A stretch of 64,000 nt of DNA from Vibrio mediterranei (lineage in GTDB: Bacteria > Pseudomonadota > Gammaproteobacteria > Enterobacterales > Vibrionaceae): NCBI RefSeq assembly GCF_900088415.1, contig NZ_FLLQ01000002.1, positions 310,001 through 374,000 on the forward strand, written 5' to 3'. The notes below the pieces were generated by a model. The model was not told the DNA's origin. It saw only the letters and a list, made by a program, of their open reading frames with translations, and ran no database searches. Both the position numbers and the translations under genes were made by a program. Positions 1-9,946 of this stretch are shown piece after piece (position 1 is the stretch's first letter; each line of letters starts with the position of its first letter).

Positions 1-2
1 CT

Positions 3-362
3 CAAAGTTACGGTAGTAATGCCAAACAATTATTGAAGCTACAACGCGATGTCAGTCTAAAAAGACAACTCTACGATGAACTAGTGGAACGTTATGAAAT
101 GGCACAATTGACTGGTTCGTTAGGTGTGTTTGAGCAAAATAAACGAGTCAAAATCATCGATCTCCCTTATACACCTAGTTCACCAACAAATTTCACGCCA
201 ACCGTATTTGCGGCTGTTGGTGTTATAGCTGGACTTGCTCTGGGCATAGGTATGGCAATTATTCTTGAGCTCTTTGACACAACTATACGCCGTAGGGATC
301 AACTCACTCAAATATCCGGGGTGCCTTTGATCACTGCTATTCCTAAGATTGCCGCCGAATGA
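3..362 (+). CDS. Polysaccharide chain-length regulator, Wzz/GumC type (C-terminal fragment)
   Basis: The frame is open from the left edge, so this is the end of a longer gene. The visible part has a coiled-coil-like stretch rich in Lys, Arg, Gln and Glu. It then has a Pro-rich segment (PYTPSSPTNFTP) just before one hydrophobic helix (VFAAVGVIAGLALGIGMAIILEL), followed by a short basic cytoplasmic tail. This is how Wzz/GumC proteins end. They sit in the inner membrane and set polymer length in Wzx/Wzy-type export. No Walker motifs follow the last helix, so it is not a fused tyrosine kinase. Glycosyltransferase genes downstream on the same strand support a role in exopolysaccharide synthesis. 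The exact subfamily cannot be fixed from the fragment. Confidence 0.8.
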   Translation, partial: QSYGSNAKQLLKLQRDVSLKRQLYDELVERYEMAQLTGSLGVFEQNKRVKIIDLPYTPSSPTNFTPTVFAAVGVIAGLALGIGMAIILELFDTTIRRRDQLTQISGVPLITAIPKIAAE

Positions 363-494
363 TATTCAGAATGAATTTCATATCGGGAAAGCCATATGTT
401 TTGAGCTTAACTATATGTTTTTACTTACTTATAAATTTGGCACAGCCTGTGCAATGTTAGATTAACAATGCAGCGCCTATGCAAGGAGCAAATT

Positions 495-1610
495 ATGGCA
501 AGCTCACCCCTTATCCCAAAACACAACTCTGGCCCCACATACAAGGTCGTACACGTTGTTCAACACCTCGCTCCCGGAGGACTTGAAACCATGGTTCTTG
601 AGCTGCTTAAGCAAGCGAAAGAAGATGAGAGAGTATTTATCATCAGTTTGGAAGGGGAACTTGAACAAGCCATCAAACACTGGCCACAACTTATCAAATA
701 TCGTTCACACCTGTTCTTTCTTGGCAAAAAGCCAGGTTCCCAAATTACTCTGCTTCGAGTGATGTATCGACTCCTTAAGGTACTCAAGCCCCAAGTTGTC
801 CACACTCATCATATTGGACCTCTTATCTATGGTGGTATTGCCGCCAGACTCAGTCGAGTCCCAGCACGAATCCATACCGAGCATGATATGTGGCACTTAA
901 CCGATACAAAACGTCAAAAGGTAGAAAACCTCGCACTCAAATTGGTTAACCCTATCTTAGTCGCTGATGCTCAAAAGGTTCAGCAGCAGCTTTCTCAGCT
1001 TTTTCCGTACACCACGCCGAAGGTGATTAAAAATGGAGTGGATTGTAACCGATTCGTACCTGCAAATCAGGCAGGAGCAAGACGTATACTTGATTTACCC
1101 TCTAAGGTTATCCTTATTGGTACTGCTGGTCGCCTAGAACCTGTCAAAGCACAGGCGACTTTGATCAAGGCCGTTGCACGACTTTCCAACGATATCCACC
1201 TCGCTATTGCTGGTATTGGTTCCCTTGAGCAAGAGCTCAAAGACCTTGCCAAAGCGTTGAAAGTGGAGGACAGGGTCCACTTCCTTGGATTAGTAAACGA
1301 TATGCCTTCATTTTACCAATCGCTTGACCTGTTCTGTCTTCCCTCTGTGTGTGAGGGATTTCCACTTTCGCCACTAGAAGCACAAGCGTGCAACATTCCA
1401 GTAGTGGTTACGGATGTTGGTGCAGCAAAGGAAACTCTCTGCCCATTATCTGGTGTGACAACGAAATCAAATCGAGTGTTTTCTCTAGTGCAAGCTCTAG
1501 AGAACGCGTTGAAGACACGTCACCTATTCTGTCCACGAGACTTTGTTGTCGAGAATAATGATGTACGTTCAATGAGTGAAGCCTACCGAAATCTAGTATT
1601 CAAGGCTTAA
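495..1610 (+). CDS. Glycosyltransferase family 4 protein
   Basis: The product has 371 residues with two Rossmann-like halves of the GT-B fold. The N-terminal half has the acceptor-domain signature VVQHLAPGGLETMV and an HTHH stretch near residue 100. The C-terminal half has the donor-site run GTAGRLEPVKAQ and the E-x7-E motif in EGFPLSPLEAQA, which binds the nucleotide sugar in GT4 enzymes. I chose the ATG at 495 because AAGGAG at 483-488 is well spaced; an in-frame ATG at 468 lacks a good site. It should act at the inner face of the membrane, adding a sugar to a lipid-linked repeat unit. The sugar is not predictable. Confidence 0.88.
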   Translation: MASSPLIPKHNSGPTYKVVHVVQHLAPGGLETMVLELLKQAKEDERVFIISLEGELEQAIKHWPQLIKYRSHLFFLGKKPGSQITLLRVMYRLLKVLKPQVVHTHHIGPLIYGGIAARLSRVPARIHTEHDMWHLTDTKRQKVENLALKLVNPILVADAQKVQQQLSQLFPYTTPKVIKNGVDCNRFVPANQAGARRILDLPSKVILIGTAGRLEPVKAQATLIKAVARLSNDIHLAIAGIGSLEQELKDLAKALKVEDRVHFLGLVNDMPSFYQSLDLFCLPSVCEGFPLSPLEAQACNIPVVVTDVGAAKETLCPLSGVTTKSNRVFSLVQALENALKTRHLFCPRDFVVENNDVRSMSEAYRNLVFKA

Positions 1611-1649
1611 CAATTGGCTAGTCGAGATTAATTATAGAAAGGAAATAGT

Positions 1650-2837
1650 ATGGAAGTTGTAATGATTGGAGTATTCATTCTAAGCGCATTTTTCATAGTG
1701 TATCACCATGCTGGATATCCTGTGATTCTCCGTTGGTGGGCTAATCGACATCCAATAATCACAAGTGGCGCAATACCAAGAGGTTATCGTTGCGTTCGTA
1801 GAGATCGTGTACTACCGACGGTTACCATTATCATACCTGCCTATAATGAAGAGCAGTGGATAGCGGATAAAGTCAGAAATTGCGCATCGTTAGACTATCC
1901 AAGAGATAAGCTGAAAATTGTGATTATTGATGACGGCAGTGAAGACAGCACTCTTAATATCGCTGAGTCAACAATACAAGAGGCCATATGCGCGGATACC
2001 CATTTTGAAATTATCAATCAGCAAGATAATACCGGGAAAGTTGCGATCCTTAACCGATACATTCCGAAAGTCGACAGTGATATTACTTGCATTTCAGATG
2101 TTTCAGCAATTATCTCCGTAGATGCCCTTCTAATTGCCAGTGAGTTCTTCAAAGATCAGAACATCGGTGTCGTAAACTCAACCTATCAGCTGCTTCATGC
2201 CGGTCAAACCGGAGAGTCAGACTACTGGCAATACCAAAACAACATCAAATATCGTGAATCCACTATGGGGTCTACGATTGGTGCACATGGAGCACTGTAT
2301 TTCATACGTACACCGCTATTTGAATTGTTACCGGACAATACAATCAACGATGATTTCATCATTCCGATGAGGATTGTTCGCCATCACTATCAAGCCGCAT
2401 ACGCACCTAATATGAATGCCATCGAGCAAGAACCCACTGAATCAGTCCAAGACTTTCGGCGACGATTACGTATCTCAGCGGGCAACATGCAACAGGTCAT
2501 CATGTTGTTTGATCTATTTTCACCGCAATATGGAAGAACTGCATTCACCTTTTTTTCCGGCAAAGGACTGCGCCTATTTACACCATACTTAATGATTGCA
2601 TGCTTGCTTTCTTCACTTTGGTTGGCGCAAACAAACACTATCTTCTTGGTACTGCTTTATTCGCAGGTAGCCGTTTACATTTTTGCCGCGACAGCCAGCT
2701 ACTTCCCACAACTTCAAAAGCTGCGACTCATTCGTTTAATTACATATTTAATCGTTGGTCACACTGCTAACTTGATTGGTGGGCTTCGTTACTTATTTGG
2801 ACTTGAAAATGGAAAATGGCAGCGTCTCGCGCGCTAG
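1650..2837 (+). CDS. Membrane glycosyltransferase family 2 protein
   Basis: The product has 395 residues. An N-terminal helix is followed by a GT-A domain with TVTIIIPAYNEE, IIDDGSEDST, an acidic DVSAI motif, NDDFIIP and a RRRLRISAGN element in the place of the Q-x-x-R-W motif of processive family 2 enzymes. Two or three hydrophobic helices close the protein (about residues 305-375). This is the layout of cellulose- or hyaluronan-synthase-like enzymes that polymerise or transfer sugars at the membrane. AAGGAAATAGT precedes the ATG. It lies 39 bp after the GT4 gene and 10 bp before the sugar transferase, so the three are probably cotranscribed. Confidence 0.85.
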   Translation: MEVVMIGVFILSAFFIVYHHAGYPVILRWWANRHPIITSGAIPRGYRCVRRDRVLPTVTIIIPAYNEEQWIADKVRNCASLDYPRDKLKIVIIDDGSEDSTLNIAESTIQEAICADTHFEIINQQDNTGKVAILNRYIPKVDSDITCISDVSAIISVDALLIASEFFKDQNIGVVNSTYQLLHAGQTGESDYWQYQNNIKYRESTMGSTIGAHGALYFIRTPLFELLPDNTINDDFIIPMRIVRHHYQAAYAPNMNAIEQEPTESVQDFRRRLRISAGNMQQVIMLFDLFSPQYGRTAFTFFSGKGLRLFTPYLMIACLLSSLWLAQTNTIFLVLLYSQVAVYIFAATASYFPQLQKLRLIRLITYLIVGHTANLIGGLRYLFGLENGKWQRLAR

Positions 2838-2847
2838 GAGGGGAATT

Positions 2848-3483
2848 ATGACTAACTATGAGAGACGCTCAATACACTTCTCAAAGCGAATTTTCGATAT
2901 CGTAGGTGCTAGCGTTGGCATGATCATACTGGCAATCACTTTTGTACCTGTGGCGCTAGCGATTAAGTTTACCTCGAGAGGACCCATATTTTATAAGCAG
3001 CTCAGAGTCGGGAAATGGACTCCTGAAAGAATGGACTTCATTCATGTACTTAAGTATCGATCCATGTATGTAGATGCCGAATCACATTCAGGTGCTACAT
3101 GGGCAACAGAAGACGACCCGCGAATCACACCGGTAGGCCGCTTTCTTCGCAAAACTCGACTCGATGAACTCCCGCAGTTTATTAATGTACTCAAAGGAGA
3201 CATGTCACTCATAGGGCCGAGACCAGAACGCCCTGACTTCTATAACAAGCTTGAGAATGACATTCCCTTCTTTGTAGAGCGTACTTACGACGTACTACCC
3301 GGTATCACAGGACTAGCACAAGTAAATCAAGGTTATGATACATGTATTGAAGATGTGAGAAGTAAGGTTGGTTACGACCACAGTTACGCTTTATCACTGT
3401 CGTCATTTAAAACTTGGCTATCCACTGACATTCATATTGTGTTTAAAACTCTAAAGATCATGGTTGATGGACGCGGCAGATAA
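2848..3483 (+). CDS. Undecaprenyl-phosphate sugar phosphotransferase (bacterial sugar transferase family)
   Basis: The product has 211 residues and is the short, PglC-like form with one N-terminal membrane helix and no extra transmembrane domain. Family signatures are KRIFDIVGASVG at the start, GPIFYKQLRVG, LKYRSM, the TRLDELPQF-NVLKGDMSLIGPRPE block and LPGITGLAQVN. These enzymes start the repeat unit by moving a sugar phosphate from a UDP-sugar to undecaprenyl phosphate. The ATG at 2848 has AGGAGGGG just upstream; a longer frame from 2776 would overlap the previous gene and is less likely. The last gene of the polysaccharide set, it is followed by a strong terminator. Confidence 0.92.
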   Translation: MTNYERRSIHFSKRIFDIVGASVGMIILAITFVPVALAIKFTSRGPIFYKQLRVGKWTPERMDFIHVLKYRSMYVDAESHSGATWATEDDPRITPVGRFLRKTRLDELPQFINVLKGDMSLIGPRPERPDFYNKLENDIPFFVERTYDVLPGITGLAQVNQGYDTCIEDVRSKVGYDHSYALSLSSFKTWLSTDIHIVFKTLKIMVDGRGR

Positions 3484-3499
3484 ATCTGAGGCACAAAGA

Positions 3500-3525
3500 A
3501 AAGTCCAGCCTAATGGCTGGACTTT
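3500..3525. terminator. Bidirectional intrinsic terminator
   Basis: Arms AAAGTCCAGCC and GGCTGGACTTT form an 11-bp stem with a TAAT loop, with A-rich and T-rich flanks on either side, so it works in both directions. It separates the polysaccharide genes (+) from arnF (-). The arnF stop codon (3510-3512) lies at the stem-loop junction, so one arm is also the last codons of arnF. Confidence 0.9.
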
Positions 3526-3935
3526 TTCGCGGTAAAGATAAAGGTCAGCCCTAGGAGGATAAAACCGATCCCAGACAATTTCACCCAACTAAATGACTCA
3601 TTGAGCCAAGGCAAAGTAACTGCTAGCAAGTAGACAATTACATAGCTCAAGCTGAGCAAAGGATACGCGACCCCTAGTGGCAAGTGCTTTAAAGCCATTA
3701 CCCAGCACGCCATAGACAGTGCATAGCAACCTAGGCCGATGCCAACACCAATTAAAGCTGGCCACACATGCCATAGCAGCTCGGCCAGTTGAGCTTGCTC
3801 AAATAGAGCTACAATGCTGTCCCATTGCGATGCAAGCCCTCCCATTCCCCATTTCATAGAGAGCTGAGCAGTAGATATGAGCAGAACGCTCACAAGTGCA
3901 ATTGGCAAGCCGGCTTTAAGATCTTTCACTACCAT
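3510..3935 (-). CDS. arnF: 4-amino-4-deoxy-L-arabinose-phosphoundecaprenol flippase subunit ArnF
   Basis: The 141-residue protein has four hydrophobic helices and belongs to the small multidrug/EamA-like superfamily. The motif GVAYPLLSLSYVIVYLLA matches the conserved ALLS-SYVLVW core of ArnF. With ArnE it is thought to move undecaprenyl-phosphate-Ara4N across the inner membrane. The start at 3935 (MVVKDLKAG) overlaps the arnE stop by one base (TAATG), giving translational coupling; a longer frame to 3992 would overlap arnE and add non-hydrophobic residues. It is the last gene of the arn operon. Confidence 0.9.
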   Translation of the reverse strand: MVVKDLKAGLPIALVSVLLISTAQLSMKWGMGGLASQWDSIVALFEQAQLAELLWHVWPALIGVGIGLGCYALSMACWVMALKHLPLGVAYPLLSLSYVIVYLLAVTLPWLNESFSWVKLSGIGFILLGLTFIFTAKKSSH

Positions 3936-4282
3936 TAACCAGCTCCTCCAAGAATGCCAACGCCGATCATTATGCACATGACACCAAGCCATTGCTTGGG
4001 CAGAATGACTTCGCCAAAGGCAAATTTAGAAACCAATAACATGATAACGAAGTTAACGCTTAGTAACGGATAAGCAACTGATACATCCCACTGACTCAGT
4101 ACACCCAACCAAGTTAGAGCGCTGGTCCCCAAGAAGACAATTCCAAGGATCATAGGAAAGCTCAATAGCTTCCCTACTGCGGACAGCTGTGGATTTTCTT
4201 CAAAATACATAGCGGCTCGCTTTTGCCAATATTGGCTAAGCGAGCTTGCTACAACTGAGAGTACAAACAGCAGTACTGTCAT
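3935..4282 (-). CDS. arnE: 4-amino-4-deoxy-L-arabinose-phosphoundecaprenol flippase subunit ArnE
   Basis: The 115-residue protein has four predicted membrane helices and the small-multidrug-resistance fold. [19 protein letters not shown] lies in the third helix, as in ArnE. It should pair with ArnF to flip the Ara4N lipid carrier to the periplasmic side, where ArnT uses it. Both junctions are TAATG one-base overlaps (with arnT upstream and arnF downstream), so arnT-arnE-arnF are translated as a coupled block. Confidence 0.9.
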   Translation of the reverse strand: MTVLLFVLSVVASSLSQYWQKRAAMYFEENPQLSAVGKLLSFPMILGIVFLGTSALTWLGVLSQWDVSVAYPLLSVNFVIMLLVSKFAFGEVILPKQWLGVMCIMIGVGILGGAG

Positions 4283-5934
4283 TACTGGGCATCTTTTTGA
4301 TTAAAGATCAGCGCATGATAACGGCCACGGTCAACGTGATCATCTGGCTTAGGAAAACCTTCTGGCAACGGTGGTAGGTCTCTAAAATGCAGCAACACTG
4401 GACCCGTTAACTGTTTCTCTTTGATAAAGTCATCTAGCTGATTCCACTCAATGTAGCGATGCTTCGAGTCATCATATTTCAGACCATAATCCACTTCGCC
4501 CATTGCCTTGGTAAGATAAACATCGCTGCGCTTCAAGTACCAGTTTAATGCTGACATCGTATCCGGGTAGTCAGCGATAAGAACCATATCATCGGTGACT
4601 TTTGGTGCTAGCTGCTCCATGAAACGCGCTGGCATTTTTGAGTCAATCGTCGTGTTTGGGACAACGGTAGAGAACAGCGCGAAAAGAGCCAAAGGCGATA
4701 CCATATACGCTACAAACTTGTGTTCGAACGCTTTGGCTTTCGCTGCATAAAAAGCACAGGTAGCCCAAAATCCTAGTATGAACAACGCAATCCAAGGACG
4801 ATAAGATTCAGACTCATCCAAAGGTAGCTTGCCCATAAAGAACATCACCATTAATGTAATAGCAACCGTCGCAAAGAATAAGCCATTAATGATCGAACCT
4901 ATTGTTAGGCCTTTCGCTTTGCTGTTATAAGCTTTGATAATGCCATGGGTCAATAGAATCGCAATAGGAGCCATGCACGGCAAAATATACGTTGCCAGTT
5001 TTCCACTTGCATAGGAGAACAGCAAAAATGGCATTACCGCCCAGAGAATAGAGTAGCGAATAAGTGGCTTTGAAAACTCACCCTTCAACTGAACAAGAGC
5101 AGACGGTGCCCAAAATACCCAAGGTAAAGTTCCTAAGAATAGGAACGGTACATAATACCAAATCGGCGCAGCATGCTGTGCATCTTCAGCAGAGAAACGA
5201 TGGATATGCTCTTCCCAGAAAAAGTAATTCCAGTAATCTGGTTCAGCTGCATGTATAGCTAGAGACCATGGCAAACAAGTGATTAGCGCAACAAACATTA
5301 CCCACCAGCCCCATCTTAATATCTCTAGGAACTGCTTTTGCATGATCATATAAGGCACGACAACGATAACTGGTAAGGCAAGTGCCAAAAAGCCTTTAGT
5401 TAATACTGCACAACCACAAAAGAAGCCCGCGAGACCGTAATGCAGCCAACGTTGCTTGGTAGAGGTCGCTTCCGTTGCAAAATAGAAAGCGGCATAACAA
5501 GCAGTAAGCCAGAATGCCAACATGCCATCAAGTACACTATAAGTACCGATTGCTGCCACCATAAACATGCTAAGAAACACACCTGCGGTTAGCCAACCTT
5601 GACGGCGATCTGTCATTCTGCCAACGAGAGAAACTAAAAATAGTGCAGAACCAAACATAGCGAGTGCCGAGGCAATTCTCACAGCAAAATTGGTATCACC
5701 AAAAATAACTTGTGCAATGGCGTTAAACCAATAGCCCATGATCGGCTTTTCGAAATAACGTAGGTCGTTAAAGGTGGGAACTATCCAGTTACCGGAAGCC
5801 ACCATCTCGCGAGAGATCTCACCGTAGCGTAGCTCATCTGGTGACCACAGAGGGCGCAGATCAAGCGGTAGTATGTATAACGCAATAAAGAAAAGCGGTA
5901 TCCAAACCGCCCAGTTAATTCGTGATTGTTGCAT
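4282..5934 (-). CDS. arnT: Lipid A aminoarabinose transferase ArnT
   Basis: The 550-residue protein has the same length as the E. coli enzyme. It has about twelve hydrophobic helices and a C-terminal periplasmic domain (from about residue 435). The first loop carries [22 protein letters not shown], the conserved GT-C region with the catalytic acidic residue, and [10 protein letters not shown], typical of family GT83. It transfers Ara4N from undecaprenyl phosphate to lipid A phosphates, lowering negative charge and conferring resistance to polymyxin and cationic peptides. It starts 89 bp after arnD, the one real gap in the arn operon, and that gap holds a hairpin. Confidence 0.95.
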   Translation of the reverse strand: MQQSRINWAVWIPLFFIALYILPLDLRPLWSPDELRYGEISREMVASGNWIVPTFNDLRYFEKPIMGYWFNAIAQVIFGDTNFAVRIASALAMFGSALFLVSLVGRMTDRRQGWLTAGVFLSMFMVAAIGTYSVLDGMLAFWLTACYAAFYFATEATSTKQRWLHYGLAGFFCGCAVLTKGFLALALPVIVVVPYMIMQKQFLEILRWGWWVMFVALITCLPWSLAIHAAEPDYWNYFFWEEHIHRFSAEDAQHAAPIWYYVPFLFLGTLPWVFWAPSALVQLKGEFSKPLIRYSILWAVMPFLLFSYASGKLATYILPCMAPIAILLTHGIIKAYNSKAKGLTIGSIINGLFFATVAITLMVMFFMGKLPLDESESYRPWIALFILGFWATCAFYAAKAKAFEHKFVAYMVSPLALFALFSTVVPNTTIDSKMPARFMEQLAPKVTDDMVLIADYPDTMSALNWYLKRSDVYLTKAMGEVDYGLKYDDSKHRYIEWNQLDDFIKEKQLTGPVLLHFRDLPPLPEGFPKPDDHVDRGRYHALIFNQKDAQ

Positions 5935-5953
5935 TCTTCATCCAATTGAATAA

Positions 5954-5975
5954 AAGCCCATGACATCATGGGCTT
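5954..5975 (-). promoter_or_regulatory. Intra-operon hairpin between arnD and arnT
   Basis: A perfect 10-bp inverted repeat (AAGCCCATGA and TCATGGGCTT) with a 2-base loop is followed on the minus strand by TTATT. It resembles a leaky intrinsic terminator or an RNA processing site. It would lower arnTEF relative to arnBCAD. Function is inferred. Confidence 0.6.
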
Positions 5976-6023
5976 ATACTAGTTTCAAATCTACATGCCG
6001 CAGCATTTAAGGCGTAAAAGCAA

Positions 6024-6938
6024 CTACAGTCCCATGCGTTCAACAAATGACGCCTGGTGTGTTAGCCACCCTTCTCGCCCTTCCATTTCGATGTTTTTTA
6101 TTGCATCACGTGGAAGTGGCGATTCTGTCCCTTCAAGCAGATCTATCATGGGTACGAATTCTATATTCTGTTGCTTGGCTCTGACAATCAAATCTTCAAA
6201 CATTTCAGCACAAACAATACCTTCTACTTCCGCGTGGATTGTATAAACATTCAAACCATCACGTTTGATAAGCTTAAGAATAGCATCATTGTAGTTGCTG
6301 TTGTCGACACCATCTTGCCCGACAAGCTCGTCATAGGTAGGCAGGGTCACCGGGATTTGGGGTGCCATTCCTTCGCCTGGAGAGAAAATAGAATCGCCAC
6401 GGCAATCGCTATTGTACTTAAATGGGAAGGCATCTTTCTCAACAAGTGTTTGATCAGTACAGCGCCAGCCAGCTACCGCACTACAAGGCAGATCTCTACC
6501 AGTAATATCCTTCAGCATGTTATAGCCTTTGGAAATCTCACTGCGCAGCTCTTCAGGTGACATGGTATCGGTTTTCATCTGCCACTTGTGGTGATCCCAA
6601 GCATGCAAACCGATTTCATGACCAGCTTTATCAGCCGCCTCAATAATTGGACGAAGTTTTTTACCAATCACGGGGCCTGGCCAAATAGTGCCACGAATTA
6701 AAATATCGTAACCGTAAAGACTAGCAGCCTTAGAGCGAAGCATCTTCTTCAGAAATGCAGGACGCAAAAGGCGCCATATATGGCGCCCCATGTTATCAGG
6801 TCCAACAGTAAAGAAGAATGAAGCCTTCACTCCGTGCTTCTCGAAAATTTCGAGTAGCTTAGGTACACCAAGCTTGGTGCCTCTAAAAGTGTCTACATCG
6901 ATACGAAGACCGACTTGAGTGACTTCATTCTGTTCCAT
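6024..6938 (-). CDS. arnD: 4-deoxy-4-formamido-L-arabinose-phosphoundecaprenol deformylase ArnD
   Basis: The 304-residue protein has a NodB-type polysaccharide deacetylase domain. GLRIDVDTFRGTKLGVP at the start holds the metal-binding Asp pair. HEIGLHAWDHHKWQ holds the histidines of the HxxxH site. It removes the formyl group from undecaprenyl-phosphate-Ara4FN, which makes the pathway irreversible. There is no signal peptide, as expected for a membrane-associated cytoplasmic enzyme. Its start codon overlaps the arnA stop by one base (TAATG), so it is translationally coupled to arnA. Confidence 0.95.
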   Translation of the reverse strand: MEQNEVTQVGLRIDVDTFRGTKLGVPKLLEIFEKHGVKASFFFTVGPDNMGRHIWRLLRPAFLKKMLRSKAASLYGYDILIRGTIWPGPVIGKKLRPIIEAADKAGHEIGLHAWDHHKWQMKTDTMSPEELRSEISKGYNMLKDITGRDLPCSAVAGWRCTDQTLVEKDAFPFKYNSDCRGDSIFSPGEGMAPQIPVTLPTYDELVGQDGVDNSNYNDAILKLIKRDGLNVYTIHAEVEGIVCAEMFEDLIVRAKQQNIEFVPMIDLLEGTESPLPRDAIKNIEMEGREGWLTHQASFVERMGL

Positions 6939-8920
6939 TACTTCTCTTCTGCTACTGCACCTTTAAGGAAGAAATCTAGTGTCTCTTCGATTGTGTCGTT
7001 CATGTGAACTGTTGGTTCCCAATCAAGCAGTTTCTTCGCATTTGCGATGCTTGGTTTACGGTGTTGAACGTCTTGGTAGCCGTCACCGTAGAACGCTTTG
7101 CTTTCTACTAGGTTGTAGCCAGCAAATGGAGGGAACTGATCACGCAATGGGTGGTTCTCAAACTTCTCAACTAGCGTCTCAGCAAGCTCTTTGATGCTCG
7201 CTTCGTTTTCTGGTGCGCCGATGTTGATGATTTGACCGTCACACAGACCTTCTTTGTTCTCGATGATGCGGAATAGCGCTTCAATCGCTTCAGAGATGTC
7301 AGTGAAACAACGCTTCTGCTCACCACCGTCGATAAGCTTGATTGGCGTACCTTCAACTAGGTTTAGGATAAGCTGAGTGATCGCGCGGCTAGAACCAATA
7401 CGTGCAGAGTTCAAACTATCTAAACGTGGACCCATCCAGTTGAACGGACGGAATAGAGTGAACTTAAGGCCATCTTTCTTACCATAAGCCCAGATAACAC
7501 GGTCAAGTAGCTGTTTAGATACTGAGTAGATCCAGCGCTGACGGTTAATAGGGCCAACGATCAGTGGTGAAGTATCTTCGTTGAACTCAGGATCCGTCGA
7601 CATACCGTAAACTTCAGAAGTCGATGGGAAGATGATGCGTTTGTTGTATTTCACACACGCACGAACAATCTTCAGGTTCTCTTCGAAGTCGAGTTCGAAT
7701 ACGCGAAGTGGGTTACGCGTGTATTCAATCGGTGTTGCAATAGCAACTAGTGGAAGAATGATGTCACACTTCTTAACGTGGTATTCGATCCACTCGTTGT
7801 GGATGGTGATATCACCTTCTACGAAGTGGAAATCAGGGTGGCTTAGGTGCTCTTCGATTTGGTTCGAGTTCATGTCCATTGCATAAACTTCGTAACCACC
7901 GTCGTCTAGAAGACGCTTAGTTAGATGAGTACCGATGAAGCCGTTTGCACCTAGGATAAGTACTTTTTGACGCTTCTTAGCGTTAATTAGAGCACTTGCC
8001 TGTGGACCAAAACGCATACCTTCTACAAGATGAAGCTCTGCAGCTAGCTGCTCACCACCTAGATATAGACCGTTTTCTGCTTCGCCAGATTTAACAATCA
8101 GTGAACCTTGAGCACAAGCGATCGTTAGTGGTGTAGTAGAAACGATAGTACCAGGAGTTACATCAAATGTTTTGTCGCTTGCTTCCGCGCTCCAAATAGT
8201 CAGCTTACGCTCACCAAGGAAAGTGAATGCGCCTGGGAACGGTTCTGTTACCGCGCGAACTAGGTTAAATACGGTACGAGAATCGTTAGACCATTTAATC
8301 TCACCGTCAGCAGGAGTACGACGGCCAAAGTAAGTCGCTTTGCTTTCATCCTGAGCCGCTGTTTTGAATGAACCATCTACGATAGTTGGAAGCACTTTGC
8401 TCAGTAGATCGCTAGATGCGGTGTTCATACGCTTATGAAGCGTTTCTGCCGTATCAGCATCAGTGATAGCAATTTTTTCTTGACCAACGATATCGCCAGC
8501 ATCCGCTTTCTGAACCATTTGGTGCAGCGTTACACCAGTTTCAGTTTCGCCGTTGACTAATGCCCAGTTGATTGGTGCACGACCGCGGTATGTTGGAAGC
8601 AAAGAACCATGTAGGTTGAAACCACCTTTAGGAGCGATATCTAGCACTTCTTGGCTGATCATATTGCGATAGTAGAAAGAGAACAGTGCATCTGGCTTCA
8701 TCGCACGGATTTTCTCAACCCATAGTGGGTGGTTCACGTCTTCAGGTGCGTAAACTGGAATACCGTTCTTTGCTGCAAGTTTCGCTACAGAGTCAAAAAA
8801 CACGTTCTCGTTGCTGTCATCAACATGAGTAAATACTGCTTCGATTTCTACACCCGCGTCTAGCAAGCTACGAATACCAGTACAACCGATATTGTGGTAG
8901 GCAAACACTACTACTTTCAT
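6938..8920 (-). CDS. arnA: Bifunctional UDP-Ara4N formyltransferase / UDP-glucuronate decarboxylase ArnA
   Basis: The 660-residue protein has two enzymes in one chain. The N-terminal formyltransferase (about 1-300) has the catalytic N102, H104 ([12 protein letters not shown]) and D140 at the same positions as in E. coli. The C-terminal short-chain dehydrogenase-like decarboxylase (about 315-660) has the NAD site [17 protein letters not shown] and YSVSK. It oxidatively decarboxylates UDP-glucuronate and formylates the UDP-Ara4N made by ArnB. The start at 8920 ([10 protein letters not shown]) follows AGAGGAAT; the longer frame to 8941 adds seven residues absent from the family. Confidence 0.97.
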   Translation of the reverse strand: MKVVVFAYHNIGCTGIRSLLDAGVEIEAVFTHVDDSNENVFFDSVAKLAAKNGIPVYAPEDVNHPLWVEKIRAMKPDALFSFYYRNMISQEVLDIAPKGGFNLHGSLLPTYRGRAPINWALVNGETETGVTLHQMVQKADAGDIVGQEKIAITDADTAETLHKRMNTASSDLLSKVLPTIVDGSFKTAAQDESKATYFGRRTPADGEIKWSNDSRTVFNLVRAVTEPFPGAFTFLGERKLTIWSAEASDKTFDVTPGTIVSTTPLTIACAQGSLIVKSGEAENGLYLGGEQLAAELHLVEGMRFGPQASALINAKKRQKVLILGANGFIGTHLTKRLLDDGGYEVYAMDMNSNQIEEHLSHPDFHFVEGDITIHNEWIEYHVKKCDIILPLVAIATPIEYTRNPLRVFELDFEENLKIVRACVKYNKRIIFPSTSEVYGMSTDPEFNEDTSPLIVGPINRQRWIYSVSKQLLDRVIWAYGKKDGLKFTLFRPFNWMGPRLDSLNSARIGSSRAITQLILNLVEGTPIKLIDGGEQKRCFTDISEAIEALFRIIENKEGLCDGQIINIGAPENEASIKELAETLVEKFENHPLRDQFPPFAGYNLVESKAFYGDGYQDVQHRKPSIANAKKLLDWEPTVHMNDTIEETLDFFLKGAVAEEK

Positions 8921-8944
8921 GGAATATTCCTCTAAATACAAATC

Positions 8945-9943
8945 TTATTCTTTATTTTTTAATTCGTCGCTTTCACGTGCATTTTTAGTGGCTTCACCGA
9001 CTAAAACATCTTGCACATAAAAACGTGGGCGCGCTCTTACATCAGAGTAAATACGACCAATGTACTCACCAAGTAAGCCTAGACCCACAAACTGTGCACC
9101 AACAAATACAAATAGGATAGCAAACAAAGTAAACAGGCCATCACCTGCCCACTCAGAACCAAACATAATGCGCATCAACATAAGGATGACACCAAACGCG
9201 ATACCTGCCGCAGCGATACCACCACCAACAATGCTCAACAGGCGTAATGGCGCTGTTGTCATACTGGTAATCAAGTCAAACATTAGGCTAATAAGCTTCA
9301 TAAAGCTATATTTCGACTCACCATCAGCACGCTCATCATGATGCACATCGATCTCAGTGGTATGGCGAGAGAAGCCATTCGCTAGCACAGGAATAAACGT
9401 GCTGCGCTCGTGACACTCAAGCATTGCGTCAACAACATGTCGGCGGTACGCACGAAGCATACAACCGTAATCGTTCATCTCTACGCCAGTAGAACGTTTC
9501 ACTAGCTTGTTGATAAGCTTGGATGGGTAACGACGAAGTGCACTATCTTGACGGTTCTTACGAACTGTCCCCACAGAATCGAACCCTTCCTCAGCTTTTG
9601 CTACAAGGTTAGGGATTTCTTCTGGTGGATTCTGAAGGTCTGCATCAAGTGTGATGATCAAATCGCCACGTACTTGCTCAAAGCCAGCCATAATAGCGTT
9701 ATGTTGGCCATAGTTGCGATTCAAGATAACGCCAACAACATGGCTCCCTTCTTTCGCTGATGCTTCTTCAATGATTTCCGCGCTGCGATCACGACTTCCA
9801 TCATCTACAAGAATGATTTCATAATCTTTCCCAATGCTATCACTTGCTTTGGTAGTACGATCAATCAGTTCTTGCAGACAGTTTTCTTCGTTGTATACCG
9901 GAATAACGATAGAGACAAAGTTGATTGCTTGATTGTGTTTCAT
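8945..9943 (-). CDS. arnC: Undecaprenyl-phosphate Ara4FN transferase ArnC
   Basis: The 332-residue protein has a GT2 domain ([33 protein letters not shown]) followed by two C-terminal membrane helices (about 233-300), as in ArnC and dolichol-phosphate mannosyltransferase relatives. It moves formylated Ara4N from UDP to undecaprenyl phosphate on the cytoplasmic face. It lies 3 bp after arnB and 24 bp before arnA, so the genes are one transcription unit. Context separates it from other DPM-like enzymes. Confidence 0.95.
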   Translation of the reverse strand: MKHNQAINFVSIVIPVYNEENCLQELIDRTTKASDSIGKDYEIILVDDGSRDRSAEIIEEASAKEGSHVVGVILNRNYGQHNAIMAGFEQVRGDLIITLDADLQNPPEEIPNLVAKAEEGFDSVGTVRKNRQDSALRRYPSKLINKLVKRSTGVEMNDYGCMLRAYRRHVVDAMLECHERSTFIPVLANGFSRHTTEIDVHHDERADGESKYSFMKLISLMFDLITSMTTAPLRLLSIVGGGIAAAGIAFGVILMLMRIMFGSEWAGDGLFTLFAILFVFVGAQFVGLGLLGEYIGRIYSDVRARPRFYVQDVLVGEATKNARESDELKNKE

Positions 9944-9946
9944 GGT

